Shown here: piece by piece, positions 1 to 13,600 of the stretch | How positions within the stretch are numbered: position 1 is the stretch's first letter | How the letters are laid out: each line of letters begins with the position of its first letter | Origin: Trichoplax sp. H2 | Taxonomy: Eukaryota; Placozoa; Uniplacotomia; Trichoplacea | Reading direction: 5' to 3' | Assembly: GCA_003344405.1 (NCBI GenBank) | Contig: NOWV01000016.1 | Coordinates: forward strand, 496,001 to 560,000 | Length of the DNA stretch: 64,000 nt | Program-made: the position numbers and the translations under genes | Notes under the pieces: model-generated | What the model was told of the DNA's origin: nothing | The model's database searches: none | Seen by the model: the letters and a program-made list of their open reading frames with translations, nothing else

Positions 1-1085
1 TAGACAGCAGTAGAACAAAATTTGATATTCTTGTTACGAAAACTTACTGGAAAACGTAAGGACCAGTTTCGATGCTACAGCGTGTCGGTGATTGATCTGA
101 TAATTTTCTGAACAACATCTTTGCTTGATTTTGATATTGTTGTGCAGTCTTGCCAACCTATTACCAGATTATACGAAATTATTGACAAGAATTGACAAAT
201 CAAGTGTACTACCATGTGCTAACGTATCGGCAGTTTATGAGTGCAGATTTGTAACGTCCTTAATGGAAATAATGGAAACACCGAATATCCTTTTAGTGTA
301 CAGTAGTTGGCACCCATGTTATCTACCTATAAGCAAGTTCATCTTGGTAGAAAAGTATTGCAAGTTAACGAATAATCCGGTATAACGTTTGGTGTCTCGT
401 GAACTGTGGCAACTTTGCCAGACGTTAGGTGTTCCAATACAGTACTAGCGTACGCCCAGCAAAGTTGACAGCTACGCGGATTTTGTTTTTTTTCACCACA
501 AGAGAAACTACCACGATATTACTGGATGATTTTCACTGCCATTTTTACAACCAGTATATCTATTGCTGGTAACATTATAAGACTAATCGATTTAGTTGTC
601 AAGAAAGCTAAATGTATGACGGATCTTTTCTCCCTAACTGTAAGTAATCCGCCACTTTGGATATGGTGGTGTTTTAGAATAGCTGTGAAGTAAGCTCTTG
701 CAATTCAAAAAAAGATTCTCTCTAATCTACTGTATTTCAGTTCAAAGTGTCGATGTCGTCGTTATTACGAAGAGCAATGATTCCCATACGAGTATTAGTT
801 CGTTTTTATATTTGTTGGTATTTTAAAGGATATCATGATCAATAAGCAACAACCATAGATGATTGTACAGTGTAGAATAAGGTAAGACATGCATTGGCTA
901 TTATTACTCAACTACTATCCATTGCATGCAGTACAACGGAAGCGTAAATGCTCCAAGGAGAACAAACCTCTTCTGATTCTTGCATGGATGCAGCCATTAT
1001 CAGCCCGTCAGCCACACGAGCTATCAAAGTCATTAAAACCATATTGATTACTATTTCTCAACTAGGCTTAAGGCAAGCGAATAAA
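1..1085. other. Left-edge non-coding stretch
   Basis: I see no supported gene here. A short open frame at about 143-385 follows a good acceptor-like tract (ending in gtgcag at 142), but it has no recognisable homologue, no clear donor and stops soon. It could be one exon of a gene lying mostly outside the window. Confidence 0.4.
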
Positions 1086-1195
1086 GAGTTTGGGATTTGA
1101 CAAGGTGATGAGAAAGAGTTTAGGATTTGGCAAGGTGATGAGAAAGAGTTTGGGATTTGGCAAGGTGATGAGAAAGAGTTTGGGATTTGGCAAGG
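1086..1195. repeat. 30-bp tandem repeat, ~3.7 copies
   Basis: Four consecutive units start at 1086, 1116, 1146 and 1176, the last partial. Each begins gagttt(g/a)ggattt and ends gatgagaaa. Units differ at only one or two positions, so the array is young. Its length is a multiple of three but it is not in a supported coding frame. Confidence 0.9.
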
Positions 1196-1215
1196 CTCTC
1201 GTTGGCAGTTGACTG

Positions 1216-1660
1216 AAGAAATTTTCCGTTAAAGTCTAGTCTCCTATCGGACCTATGCACTACAGTCCGCTCGTCTGTCCACTCTGTTGTTCACTCTGAT
1301 TCAGTACGTGTGCTGTAGTTGTTGCTGCTGCATACTGTAGTAACCATATGTATCGTACTATACTGTAGTAACCGTACTAAATAGTAATGTCAAGAAATTT
1401 TCCCTTGAAGTCCAGTCTCGCTCGACCTGAGCAAGGTTCGGCTGTCCGCTTGTCTGTCCACTCTGTTGTGCACCGGGATACAGTACGTTGCGGACTGGAC
1501 TGGACTGGACCAGACCGGACCAGACTGGATCAGACTGAACTAGGCTGGACTGGACTGGACTGGGCTGGACTGGATAGTAATGTCGTGACGTGGCACGGGT
1601 GACCCACAGCCGTGAGTGACTTCGTTGTACTGAGTGTACAGTGTACAGTGTACAGTACAC
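1216..1660. repeat. Diverged ~100-bp duplication, GGACT minisatellite and GTGTACA repeats
   Basis: A segment beginning near 1216 (gaaattttccgtt...) recurs near 1390 (gaaattttccctt...), sharing the phrase tctgtccactctgttgt. It is followed at about 1491-1575 by a pentanucleotide GGACT/GGACC array and at 1635-1655 by GTGTACA repeats. Open frames on both strands here are by-products of the repeat. Confidence 0.8.
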
Positions 1661-1921
1661 TTGTGTAACGTACTGTAGTGGACAGGCTGATAGCACCATC
1701 GGCTGCAGTAGCTGCCCCTAAGTGCCACTAGGCAAATTCAATCAAGTTGAAAAGTGCTCTAGGTGCCCCACATTTCCCAAGCACAATCTGCTCAACACTT
1801 CGTTGACGGCTTCTGCTGTGGACTACAACTTCCTAATACAGCATTGATGCTCCTTTGACCAGTATTTTGGACTGCAGCCGCGTTATAATATCATGTCCTA
1901 AGGGCAGAGAGCAGCTCCAGG

Positions 1922-3367
1922 ATGGACGGTTTCGCATTAATATGGGGCTGTCTTTTAGCCATTGTTTTAGCTCAAGTTTTGGCTTATATCTTATGCCATC
2001 ATCGTTTACCACTCTTCATCCGGGCTACATATGAATGGGGCAAGCTGCTTGATGAGAATACTTCTGCATTCAATCGAAAGTGGCTAGTCCCTAAAAGGTC
2101 AGACACTGAAACACCAAATACATTGTATGGTAATAAGAGCTGTAGGTGATGGACTAGTTAAAGTTGAGCTAAGCGTTCTTGATCAACAATGCAAGTTGCA
2201 TTTCTGCTGTCAGCAACTTTTCAATTCTTGCAAAGTACAGACTCTGCAAAATACTGGACGATAGGCTACGGTTACAACCAACAGGTCTTTTGTAGGCTAG
2301 TGTTACTCTAGTGATCTTGATCACAAGTCGCTTTTCTGCAATCGTTAACTTTTGAATTCTTGCAAAGTACAATCTCTGCAGAATGCAGAAGGATAGACTA
2401 TGGTGATAATCAACAGGTCTTTTATAGACGAGTGGATTAATCTATTGATAATCTCGTTTTGTAGGTACTTTGCACATTTCTACTGGATAGGAAGTACTTT
2501 TACTCTTCTCACTCTATCCGTGCTTTTCTCTAGCTGTAACAAACAGCAAAAGTTTTTGTGCTATCAAATCATCATTCAAGTAAAGGAAGTATTTGGCTAC
2601 TTAGACTCTGCCAATTATTACACGATTAAGACCTCATCTATTATCCTTTCTCTGGTATTACTATCCCTGCAAACATTTCGACGTCTCTACGAATGCTTAT
2701 TTATCTCAAAATTTTCACAATCGGCACAAATGCATTTAGGTCATTACTTGTTGGGAGGAATGTTTTACATACTAGTTAATTTAACAATCATATCTGATGG
2801 ATCTTTCTTAACATCAGGTTTGTTGGTAATATTTTGCTCTTTCTATAGTTTATATTATAGTAGTTATATAGTATAACTGTTCACTGTTAAAGCGTTATAG
2901 CTCTTAACGCGTCAATTATAGGAGTATGTGTATCAACTTACGTAAAAGACTAGTATTAAGTAATTGATTCGAATTGCATTCTAGATGGGGATACTTTCCG
3001 GTTGAAAGATCTATCAACTGCCACCAATATTATTGGAGTCTGCATATTCTGTTGGGGTAGTTTGCATCAACATCGATGCCATAATATCTTAGCTCAGTTA
3101 CGCGTAGGAAGCTCACCTCACAACAGCTATGGAGTTCCAAGAGGTGATTGGTTCAACTACGTTTCGTGTCCTCATTACCTATCGGAAATTATCATCTATT
3201 TTTCTATCGGATTCATTTTAAGTCTTGACCATCAGTCATGGTGGCTGTTATTGGCTTTCATTACAACGATGCTCTCCTTAGGAGCTGTCCAAACAAACCA
3301 ATGGTATTATCAGAATTTTTCAAATTATCCTGAAGATCGTCGAGCTATCATTCCGTTTTTGTTATGA
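1922..3367 (+). CDS. SRD5A3: Polyprenol reductase (steroid 5-alpha-reductase type 3)
   Basis: Probable ER membrane enzyme that reduces polyprenol to dolichol, the lipid carrier for N-glycosylation. Three exons: 1922-2097, 2465-2817 and 2985-3367. Intron phases 2 and 1 agree, giving 303 residues (human about 318). The ATG at 1922 is followed at once by a hydrophobic segment (FALIWGCLLAIVLAQVLAYI). Exon 2 carries the family stretch LQTFRRLYECLFIS. Exon 3 carries HQHRCHNILAQLR, GDWFNYVSCPHYLSE and the C-terminus YPEDRRAIIPFLL, which match the cofactor and substrate-binding end of the 5-alpha-reductase family. Several further hydrophobic segments fit a multi-pass protein. The C-terminal motifs favour SRD5A3 over SRD5A1/2 and the TECR relatives. 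Intron 1 contains a tandem duplication. Confidence 0.93.
2178..2445. repeat. Tandem duplication (~136 bp) inside SRD5A3 intron 1
   Basis: Two diverged copies begin near 2179 and 2315. They share tcttgatca, gaattcttgcaaagtaca-like text and caacaggtcttt. Both end near acceptor-like pyrimidine tracts; the true acceptor is at 2464. Confidence 0.75.
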
Positions 3368-4206
3368 AGAATAAATTAACTTATCTCATTAGCCGCTAAA
3401 TGAAGTTACAATATTGTATATATCTAGTCTTGTTGTCTATTTATGTACATTGGATTTTATGGTCAATAACCATAGGTAAAGCGTTGATATTTTCACACAA
3501 AAAATGAAGCACAAGATATTATCACATACGAGTATGCTGTTTCTATTTAGCGTATGAATACGCTATTTCGCTATTGTAAAGTACGTGATGCATTGATTAA
3601 GACATTATTGGTCATCATTTGTTATTATTATTAGTACCTTCATAAAATGAAGCAATAGAATGTATTAGTACATATGCAGTACTGCAGTACATTGTTATAC
3701 TCAATATGCAAACTATTCTGACCACTATTTGTGCAAGATTACCTCTTCCATGCTCAGTTGTCGAACTGATAAATAAATTTTAATTTTATATATTTATATT
3801 GCTCTTCAATCCCAGTATAATCTTTGATTCTCAACCGTTTTCTATTACTTATTGACCATTTTCGAGTACAATTTGCAAATATTGAAGCTGGATCTATTGT
3901 ACAGGCTGCAAATGCTGTCGATTTACTTGTAAAATTTGCTATATCACTTATCTATATGCCATAAAATAAATTTAGAATTAATTAATTGCAGCTACTGTCG
4001 TATTCAAACATCGATCAAGAGTTCATGTCTCGTCTATGCAATGGCAGTCATCCATTTTAAGCAAAGCATAGTATGGTCCGAACTATAGTTATATGCTTGT
4101 ATAAGTCGTACGAGACAACACAGTTATTAACTTCTATACGAGTGCATATAGAGATATATATAATTATTTCTGTAGGCGCATGACACTACTGCTTACTATC
4201 ATAAGT
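3368..4206. other. Downstream non-coding DNA
   Basis: AT-rich sequence with no coding signal I can support. AATAAA-type strings at 3371 and 3772 could serve SRD5A3 polyadenylation. Confidence 0.5.
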
Positions 4207-5216
4207 AAAGTATCTTATTCACATTAAGCAAGGTATCATGAGCTGAAATCTTGTTCCAGATTGAATGATACGACTTTACGAGTATAACATCTAGAGATAT
4301 CATTAGAAATAGCCTTCATGCAGCATGGTGTGCTCGTTTGGCTAGTTATTGATAATTAATTATAAAAATCGAATTATGTAGACAGCCAGACATAGATTTG
4401 AGTGTCATAAATTGAACTCTCCATCGACGCAGTTACTAGCTGAAATCTTCTGCCAGATTGAATGATACGACTTTACGAGTATAACATCTATTGATATTAT
4501 TAGAAATAGCCTTCATACAGCATGGCGTGCTCGTTTGGCTAGTTATTGATAATTAATTATAAAAATCGAATTATGTTGACAGTCAGACATAGATTTGAGT
4601 GTCATAAATTGAACTCTCCATCGACGCAGTTACTAGCTGAAATCTTCTGCCAGGTTGAATGATACGACTTTACGAGTATAACATCTATTGCTATTATTAG
4701 AAATAGCCTTCATACAGTATGGTGTGCTCGTTTGGCTAGTTATTGATAATTAATTATAAAGATCGAATTATGCTGACAGTCAGATATAGATATCGACGCA
4801 GCTACTAGCTGAAATCTTCTGCCAGATTGAATGATACGACTTTACGAGTATAACATCTATTGATATTATTAGAAATAGCCTTCATGCAGCATGGTGTACG
4901 CGTTTGGCTAGTTATTGATAATTAATTATAAAAATCTTATTATGCTGACAGTCAGATATAGATTTGAGTGTCATAAATTGAACTCTCCATGAAGTATCTT
5001 ATTCACATTAAGCAAGGTATCATGAGCTGAAATCTTGTTCCAGATTGAATGATACGACTTTACGAGTATAACATCTATTGATATTATTAGAAATAGCCTT
5101 CATGCGGCATGGTGTGCTCGTTTGGCTAGTTATTGATAATTAATTATAAAAATGTAATTATGCTGGCAGTCAGATATAGATTTGAGTGTCATAAATTGAA
5201 CTCTCCATCGACGTTG
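4207..5216. repeat. ~200-bp tandem repeat, five copies
   Basis: Units start with agctgaaatct at 4241, 4438, 4635, 4807 and 5035 (spacings 197, 197, 172 and 228). Each contains gatacgactttacgagtata, a tagttattgataattaatta block and a tcataaattgaactctccat block. The left flank (gtatcttattcacattaagc, ~4208) recurs before the fifth unit at ~4993, so the flank was duplicated with the unit. The third unit has lost about 25 bp. Confidence 0.93.
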
Positions 5217-7632
5217 TTACTATGACGACTAGAGGAATCGTAGCAGGACATGCAGGTAAAAGTACAATACTGACTACGGTATGGGTACATTACGTTGAAC
5301 ACTGGGCGGTACAGTACTGTACTATAAGGTGCAGCATATGATACTATACAATTCTACCGTACAGACTGTACAGTATATAAAGCGAAATCTGCCCGCCTCG
5401 AAGTCACTCCACGTGCTGCACTAGTCGGCTTGAACTGGATAGGAAAGCTTAAAGTCCTGGTTGGATTTTCTTTTTTCCAAGCACTTCCTGGCAAAACTCG
5501 ATGTCTACTGGAGAAAAAGAGAGGATCGCCACTATTATAGCTTCTATAGTAATGGTGGTATGACTCCATACTGTCGTTAGCATGAAAATGAACTACAAGA
5601 AAATCTACATTTAAAAGACGAGCACTTAATCGACAAGATGGATGGTCGATTTTTTAATGGCCAAAGGGTATTGATGAAGCGATGAGATGATATTCGCAAT
5701 GCACGATATCGTGCAAGTCTGTTCAAGTCTACAAGTAAATTGGCTGATGTTGTCTCGCAGATAGTTCCTAATAATTCTTAGATGCGTAGACAAGGTCACC
5801 GCCATAACTCACCAAAGACTGCAGCTTGAATTGTTGCTAATGGATAGCTCAAGTTTGCCTTGAAAGCGATGGAATGAGTCCGCTTCAACAACGAGGTTCT
5901 TAAAGCACATCTTGGACTAATCACCTATATTTATCACGTAAGTAAATTGGATAAGACGCTTTATTTCATGCAATGACATTGCTTGAAAGATTTGTTAACT
6001 GCTATGTCAAAGGAATTGAGGATGCGATCTGTAAAATGATGAGAACAACCCTGACACCTCTTGTATGAGTGTTTAAAAAATCACGATGAATAGTACTAGA
6101 TTAGTCTTTCTGATACGATCGCTTCTACAATATCTTTCATTTCTAGACAGCGGTAACCTTCCATACTAAACTATGTATTGTATAAAGATTGAAACTATTG
6201 ACTGAAATGATTTTTCTATATTGTCATTAGTAGATATGGTGGAAGAGATAACAACTGAGAACTGAGATACAATTGGAGAGATGAGAAAGACTGTAAATTG
6301 CCATTGAAGACTCATAGCACGATGACAAGTTATTGCGCAGTCATGAGAGATTGGAAAGTACTTCCATCGATTGGAACATTTTCGTGTAAATCAAGCATTA
6401 GGATAGATACATTTTAAACTATTTACTACGTATAATAAACTAAATTGAGATGAAAACGTCTCAGACCGCTGGATATTAGATTAAAAATGTTTTGAAATGA
6501 TGAATTTTCTATGTGGAATTGCAAATTCTGTATTATTGAATTGGTTGACGAAAAAAGAAAATAAATTCTTTTATCAATTTACTGTAAGAAAATAGCTGAA
6601 ATCTTCTGATTTATCGATACTGTACTCTATATCTAGTTATGGACTGCTATCGCCCAATGGATACATTTTACGGTATAGTTGATGCTGATCAGATAATCCA
6701 TTATTTCTAGGCTGGCCTTTGTAAATGCCTCTATTACAGTATAACAAGCTCGTGAACTGCTATTAAAGGAAGTTCTTCATTATACGTAGAATAGCCTTGA
6801 ACACTACTTGTAGGTCAGGTTGTAACCCGACTTGTAATGCATGGTTTATTCGATTGTGAGTGAAAATTGAGTTCTATAGCATTACATTCGAGCATACAGT
6901 ATGCCTAGGGCTTATTACTAAATCTATTTACAGTTTATAAAACTGAGATTGCAAATGTCTGCTGTACAGCATAAAATACATTATCGTACTACTTACAGTA
7001 AATCATGTTAAGTTATAAACTGTAGAATCTACAGTGATGATCCATTGCCAACGAACAAGAAGGCATATACAATATCCAAGTCAAAGTACATGTTGTGGTA
7101 TATGTACAATAGCTTGTGTCAGCGATCTTTACTGTAAACGAATTCTAAAATGCTTAACATTACCGCTCGTGGAGGCAGCAGCTTGGAATGGCATCATACG
7201 ATATGTCATGATGTTAAACACGCATTCTATGCGCACATCTTGATGAGATAACATGAACAGTATAGATCACTCCTAAGTTATTTTGTTAAAAACATTATGA
7301 CGTTAGAGAAAAGCTTAATAACAATACTTCTATACCATCTATTCGATAACTACTATGTCCGTAATAATTATATATACGAGTATACAATATGCGGATCTAA
7401 AACTAAACCTAGCAACTGTAATTAAAGTACGAATATTTTTTTTGCCTATATGGCACAATTATAGCAAACGCTTTCATACCTACAATATCAAATTTTAAGT
7501 AATTCCAAAAAATTACCAAGGTTTATTGTAAATACAAAGAATAGCAATATATCGGCAATTAAACAATGTATTCAAACACCGCTCGCCGATAATATCGTTG
7601 AAAGCAATTTAATTTCACACATTGAAAATATT
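5217..7632. other. Intergenic, no recognised gene
   Basis: The first 150 bases are rich in acagtact/tactgta strings. Around 5637-5780 there is a short plus-strand stretch that reads like a decayed frame with a stop inside. I recognise no product and no RNA gene. Confidence 0.4.
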
Positions 7633-10600
7633 TTATGGCGAATCCTCATTGTCTTCTAAAATAATGTCTTCATCTCCCGTTTGACTTTGGACTGAGTTGC
7701 TAATTTTATTAGCTAATGGATCGGAAGTCCTTGACTTATCAGTATCTGGCACTTTTGTCATTTGCATTGTATCTGTTTCTGTGGTTGCTGTAGATGTGAC
7801 TACATTGTCAGGAGAAACTGAGTATTTCCAATCTATGTCGAAAATAGTACAAATCAGCATTAAAATCAATCTTGCACGAATGGACGATGTGGTAATTGTT
7901 AATTAAATATCTGCAAATTTACATCAATAGAAATGACCACTTTAACTTACTACTAATAGCTCGTGCTCCTAAAAGGATCTCAAGTTTAGAGTCACTGTTC
8001 CGTACCGCCTCAATAAGTATCTTTCCTTCTTTCTGGAAAAGGAACACTGCCGGTATTTTAATATCGTTATTTTGATCCCCGCTCATAGCAAACACCTGAT
8101 GGGAATGTGCGGAACTTCCCTCGGTATTATCTAACAAGGTGATGAAATATAACTTATACTGTTAGTAAAATATATTATCAATTTTGTTGTTGATGTAGCA
8201 AAACTATTGCATTATTTATCATAACTACCTATTACTATCAAGCCTATCGCTCCACTTGCTTGAACATTTCTGGCCTAAATATGAAATTAAATTGTCATTA
8301 AGAAATTGATCTATACCATAAAAGTGCAAGCACAGAATCAATTTAGTACCTTATCGATAAACATGCAATCACCACGCTTAGTAATGACTATTTTCCCAGA
8401 TACGTCATCGAAGTTATTTAAAGCGGTACATCCACTAACAGGATTTGATATGACTGCAAACCCTCTTACATGATATTTTGCCGTCAAATTTTTTCCAAAT
8501 TGCGCCGGGCCCGCTGATAAAGTTACAAGTCCATTATGAGGCGCGGAAAGAAGCTGAACTACGCGAGGTTGGATTACTACCATAAAAAGAATGCATGTAA
8601 TCGTCAACTATTGCAGAAATATTGTAATAGTAGAATATAAAATACCCAATATAAATATAATAATGTATAAATATCATACCGGGATTTTCTTTGATAATAC
8701 GATTAACCTCAATGACTTGTCGCATAAATTCTAAGCCTAATTCTGCATCTTTTGGTGATTTTGCCTAACAAGAACGATTATTAGATCAAGTCCATTAGCT
8801 AAGCAAAGTTGATTGTTTCTTTTTATAGTTATTAACGTATATTGCTTTGAAACTATAAAATTACCAATAAAATACTACTAAAGGTAATAACGCAGATGTC
8901 TGATGAAGACTTACAATACTAGGCATATGTTGTAAGTGTAAGCGGCCATCTTGTATTGAAACGATCTGTACGCCCATTTCTTGTAAAAGTTTCTGATGTT
9001 CTAAATTACCGATCACCAGGTCAGAGGGCTTTAATTTGAGATTGTCTGCGTTTATACTAAAGAAGTACCGATAAGAATTCAAAATAAGTTTTATTGCACG
9101 CAAGAGCAACATAAATATTGCCATATTCAGTTTAATTACGCCTGTGATGCATCTTTTGGGTCACATTGTTTTTCAGTAGTTCCTGAACGCAAATTCATAG
9201 TAAACTTTGAAAAACTGTTGGATTTATCATTATTTGCAGGGCAAGTCGAGGCATCCATGGTAAAATTAATAGTTTTATTTTCCATGACACGATCGATCTA
9301 GTTCGATAGGTAGTTGATTAGTAATTGCACAATAGTGCGCATAGGTAGTACTGAAGTAAAAGTAAATGCTATAACCCAATCACAACATAAGTTAGTGTAG
9401 TTATGAAGCTACCTCGGAAATACGAATGTTGGATAGTGATAAAGGCAATAAATGAGCTTCAGTAGTAAAAATAAAGTTATCGATTGGTAAAATCACATCT
9501 TCCTTTTCCGCAAATAGGAGGTAAAGATACTTAAAAGTCTCGGCAAAGACGAAAGAATCCAATCTGTAAATGGATAGTTGGCAATGTTAATACCAACAGT
9601 TACTATTAAAGATAAGATTTTTACAGCTTGACGATTTACCTATCTTCTTGACTCAATGTACGAACATCTTTTAGTGCAGCAAATCCGCACGGAACACGAG
9701 CGTAGTTGTTTAAGTTTTCTACGATGGATTTACCTACCTCTAAATAAAATGGGTCACGGGTTGCCTATAGGATATAAAGTAGCATTACGAGGCTGCTGTG
9801 ATTAAAATTGACTTGCATTGTGCAATGCAAGAAAACAACAGTTGTACCTTATATAAAAAATAGGTGCTCTCAGCAAATTCTGGACGAAGTGGATGATGAG
9901 GCCAGTATACACCCAGATTAGGCGTGAAGGCCTGCATTTAAAAAGAAGTAACGCTATCTTTTATTGGAATGGCACAGAGTAAAATGAAAAAATTTATGCC
10001 ATACCTCAGGAATAAAATTATGTTTTTTTGTAATCTCATACAACCATTGATGTGTTATCACAGCAGACTTTAGGTCTCCTTTCAATACCTACAAAATCGT
10101 ATAAATATTAATTGATTATATAAGATTGTTTAGCACAATTATCCAATATAGTAGCAATTACCTGTAATCCAGGCCAAAAAGCTTGTAAAGCATCCATGTA
10201 CGGGCGAGAGGCATATCGTGGTCGATGCATTAATACATTTACAAGCATTGGTCCTTGGCTAATGTAGTTCATGATGGCTTCGTAATGCTTTTAGATCAGA
10301 AATAACAAACGTCATTATTTTAAAATCCATGAGTATCGGTAGACTGCACAATAATAGTAACTGCTATATAAACATTACTTTATTACCGTATTGAATCGAT
10401 GGAGAAACGTTTCATCACCAAGTAAAATATAAGCTTTTAGACAATATTCATAGTACGAATCGAAGCCTGCACCAACTCCACTATCTAAATATCAAAAGGG
10501 CAATGAAAAAATTTCAAATTACGGGGATTATCATATCAGGGTATGGCAAAGCTAACCACGATATCGAACGAATATAGACTGCGAACATAATGATACCATC

Positions 10601-13600
10601 CACTATAATGAATCAGATACTGTATGGTAGATAAATACCTTTTGTTATCCAGTCACCATCATTTACATCGATTGTTTGACCCAGTAAATTGCTATGTCGC
10701 TGTCGACGTTTCCATAATTGCTTCATTACCAGTCGGGCTTTTAACTACACGAATATATGTGCATTTAAGATTTAGGTCAAATAGGATTAAATTTTGGAAA
10801 AAAATTTTAAAGGCAAATTTTACTGTGGGTGCAATACCTCAAAAGTAGCATTTTGGGACCACCGGCTAAGCGCAGCAAATTCTAGCAAAACTGTTCCTGC
10901 GCAAGATAAACAAGTAGAACGTCCAGTACTGCTGGTAGATAATTCTTTATTGATGCCATACTTGAGATTAACCTAGAGTGTTGAGATGATGTAATGTTAA
11001 TTGTGCGTTAAAAAAAGTAACAGTTCACTTATGATCATTTAGGCAGAATTTTCAGTTACTTACTCTAGGATATGGTATCCCAGTAGGCGAATTAAAAGCC
11101 GGTAGTAGACGATTACCAATATCTTTTGCTTTATCTAGCAACTCGTTATTATACCATTGTAATTCAGGTCTTCCGCCTTCTTTAAGATGGGCTGCGACGG
11201 CATGGCCTCCCAGAAGTCCGCTAAATATGTATATTAATAAACAAGGGACATGAACTATCTGTAATCCATTTTTTTCACCTAAAATATACGATGATGTTAT
11301 CTTGGCAGTACTATTGATTGTAATTATAGTTACCCTAAAATGCGAATATTTGTTTCAAATACTGAAACAACAATATCGGTATCGAAGGATACCGTATTGA
11401 TAACTAAACGGACAGCTTTATTAAATTCTGCAACATCTCCTAATACCTAATTAAAATGTTTGAAGCGAAATATCATTCAGTCAAAATATAGTTTAACATA
11501 ATTTATAATGATCACAATTTGATAAAGCTTGGGCTACTATTATTATTACTATCCAGCGCAATATAAATCCATCTTGCAAAAATGATTATTGGACTTACAG
11601 CTAGCGTGTCCAGAGTATCAATCAAAGTCAGTTGAAATCTATGTATGCAAAACAACAAGTAAAACTGAAAATATCTCGTTTAAAATACGTTAACGATTAT
11701 GATTGATGGTTGCTATTTCTCATGCATTGTATGCACATGTATATATATATAGTATGATACTATTAATAATTATGATAAATATCAAAAATGGTATGGTGCA
11801 CATAAAATTTACAATTACGGGAAAAAAATTTTGAAGGGTTAAAATTTGCGTTACGTATATTGCATATGTAATACTGAAGTTTCAAGCCAGTCATTGTCGA
11901 TACATTAAAAATCAGTATTTAAATCCTAAATGTGTCTGGGCAACATAGTATGGATATTTGTACATTTAGTTATTTTCAAATAATAAGTATTCAAAGTTGT
12001 AAAACCACTACATCAGTAATGTATGTAGAGAATACTTGCATGATAGACATGAGAAAAAAAGGAACAAAGAGTAAACAGCTGAAAATTAGCTCAAAACGTA
12101 GATAAACGTTTTACTTTTTTGCCTTGTTCCATTGAACTCATAAATCTTGAACAATCCTCATATAATTATACAGATATACAGCTTTTCTTAAATAGGGTGA
12201 GCAATAATAGTTTTAACCCATAGCGTAGTCGTTGCTATTAATTTCTCTATATACATACTTGCCAAGTGCATCATCAATATCCCCGCGATCCGGTTCTACT
12301 CCACGGATACGTCCACGACAGCTTAAAGGCATTAATTCATCTGCGGGATAAGCATTCGTCTGAAAAGATTATCCAGGAACAATCGAATTGTCAGTGTTTC
12401 CAAAGCAAATATTATCAAAAAAGAAAGTTATTATTTAATTTCAATACAGTGACGTCGTACACAATTCAATTTAAAAATAATGTTGAAAATACTTCCGTAA
12501 TACAGAAAAACTATGTTACAGTAACAATCATTTTTTTATTCAATCCGTTTAAAGAAGGCTACGATTTCTTGTGGGGTAACCATCAAATTACGGTATCGAT
12601 TTGAAAAGAATGTAATTTAAAAATTGCGAAGCTTCTCATGTAATAATACAGTAGTGAGCTTAATAGCGTTTGACTACCTTATTAGATAATAGAATAACGT
12701 AAAGCAACTATATACCATTCCATCGTGAAATATTAGTGCTAGGGAGCCGTACTACCAGAGATAAAATTAAAATATTTCGTTTGCACACTAATTACAAATT
12801 TATGCTTGACTTTGTAGGCAAAGATGATTGTTATGGCCCTCAGAAGTGATTGAATAAGTAACACCTAATAAGAACCACTGAAGATATACGTTGTATTCCA
12901 TCATTTAGTTATACTTTCTATAAGATCATATTTAGTTTTGTTATAAATGGATTATATCAAAGCAATAGGATACATAAATGGGTAAGATAGGTTTTCAAAT
13001 CCTCATTGTAATCAGAGATGTAGTAGCCATTTACAATTACTTGTAAAACAAATGGATCCATATATATAATCTCTTAGAATAAATTAAGCAGTACAAGATC
13101 CAAAAGTAAACATAGTACATAAAAAATATCAATCCATTTCTTAGGAAAGCAAAAAAAGAATGGAATTGAGTTATACAGCTAATTAACATATGATGAAAAT
13201 GTGTAGGATCCTATACTCTTATATATTACAGTCTTCGATTGAGAGGAATAGCAGATTTTACTTACTATATTATATTGATTACAATTTATTAATTAATAAT
13301 AATAATAATAATATTTCACTAAGTTTTTTACATACCATATACGCGTTGTAGCCATGGTAGAACATTTCCAGGACTTTTTCCCTAAAAAATTGAATTGTAA
13401 AGATAAATGCTATGTTGTTTGTAATTGCAATCGTTATAAGCGTAGCATTCATGAAATGTTTTTCGATTGTAATTTTATGAAATAATTTTACTAGGCAATT
13501 TTTGGCCAAGGCTATTTTACCATTTGTAGATTAAATAGAAATACTGAGTGTTTCTATGATGGATAAGAAATAATCTCGACGTATCTTATGGGTATAGTAG

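Noticed and set aside
143-385. Possible exon after a strong acceptor at the left edge
   Set aside because: No recognisable homologue, no clear donor, and the gene would lie mostly outside the window.
1358-1728. Overlapping frames on both strands in the GGACT minisatellite
   Set aside because: Low-complexity repeat translations with no splice context.
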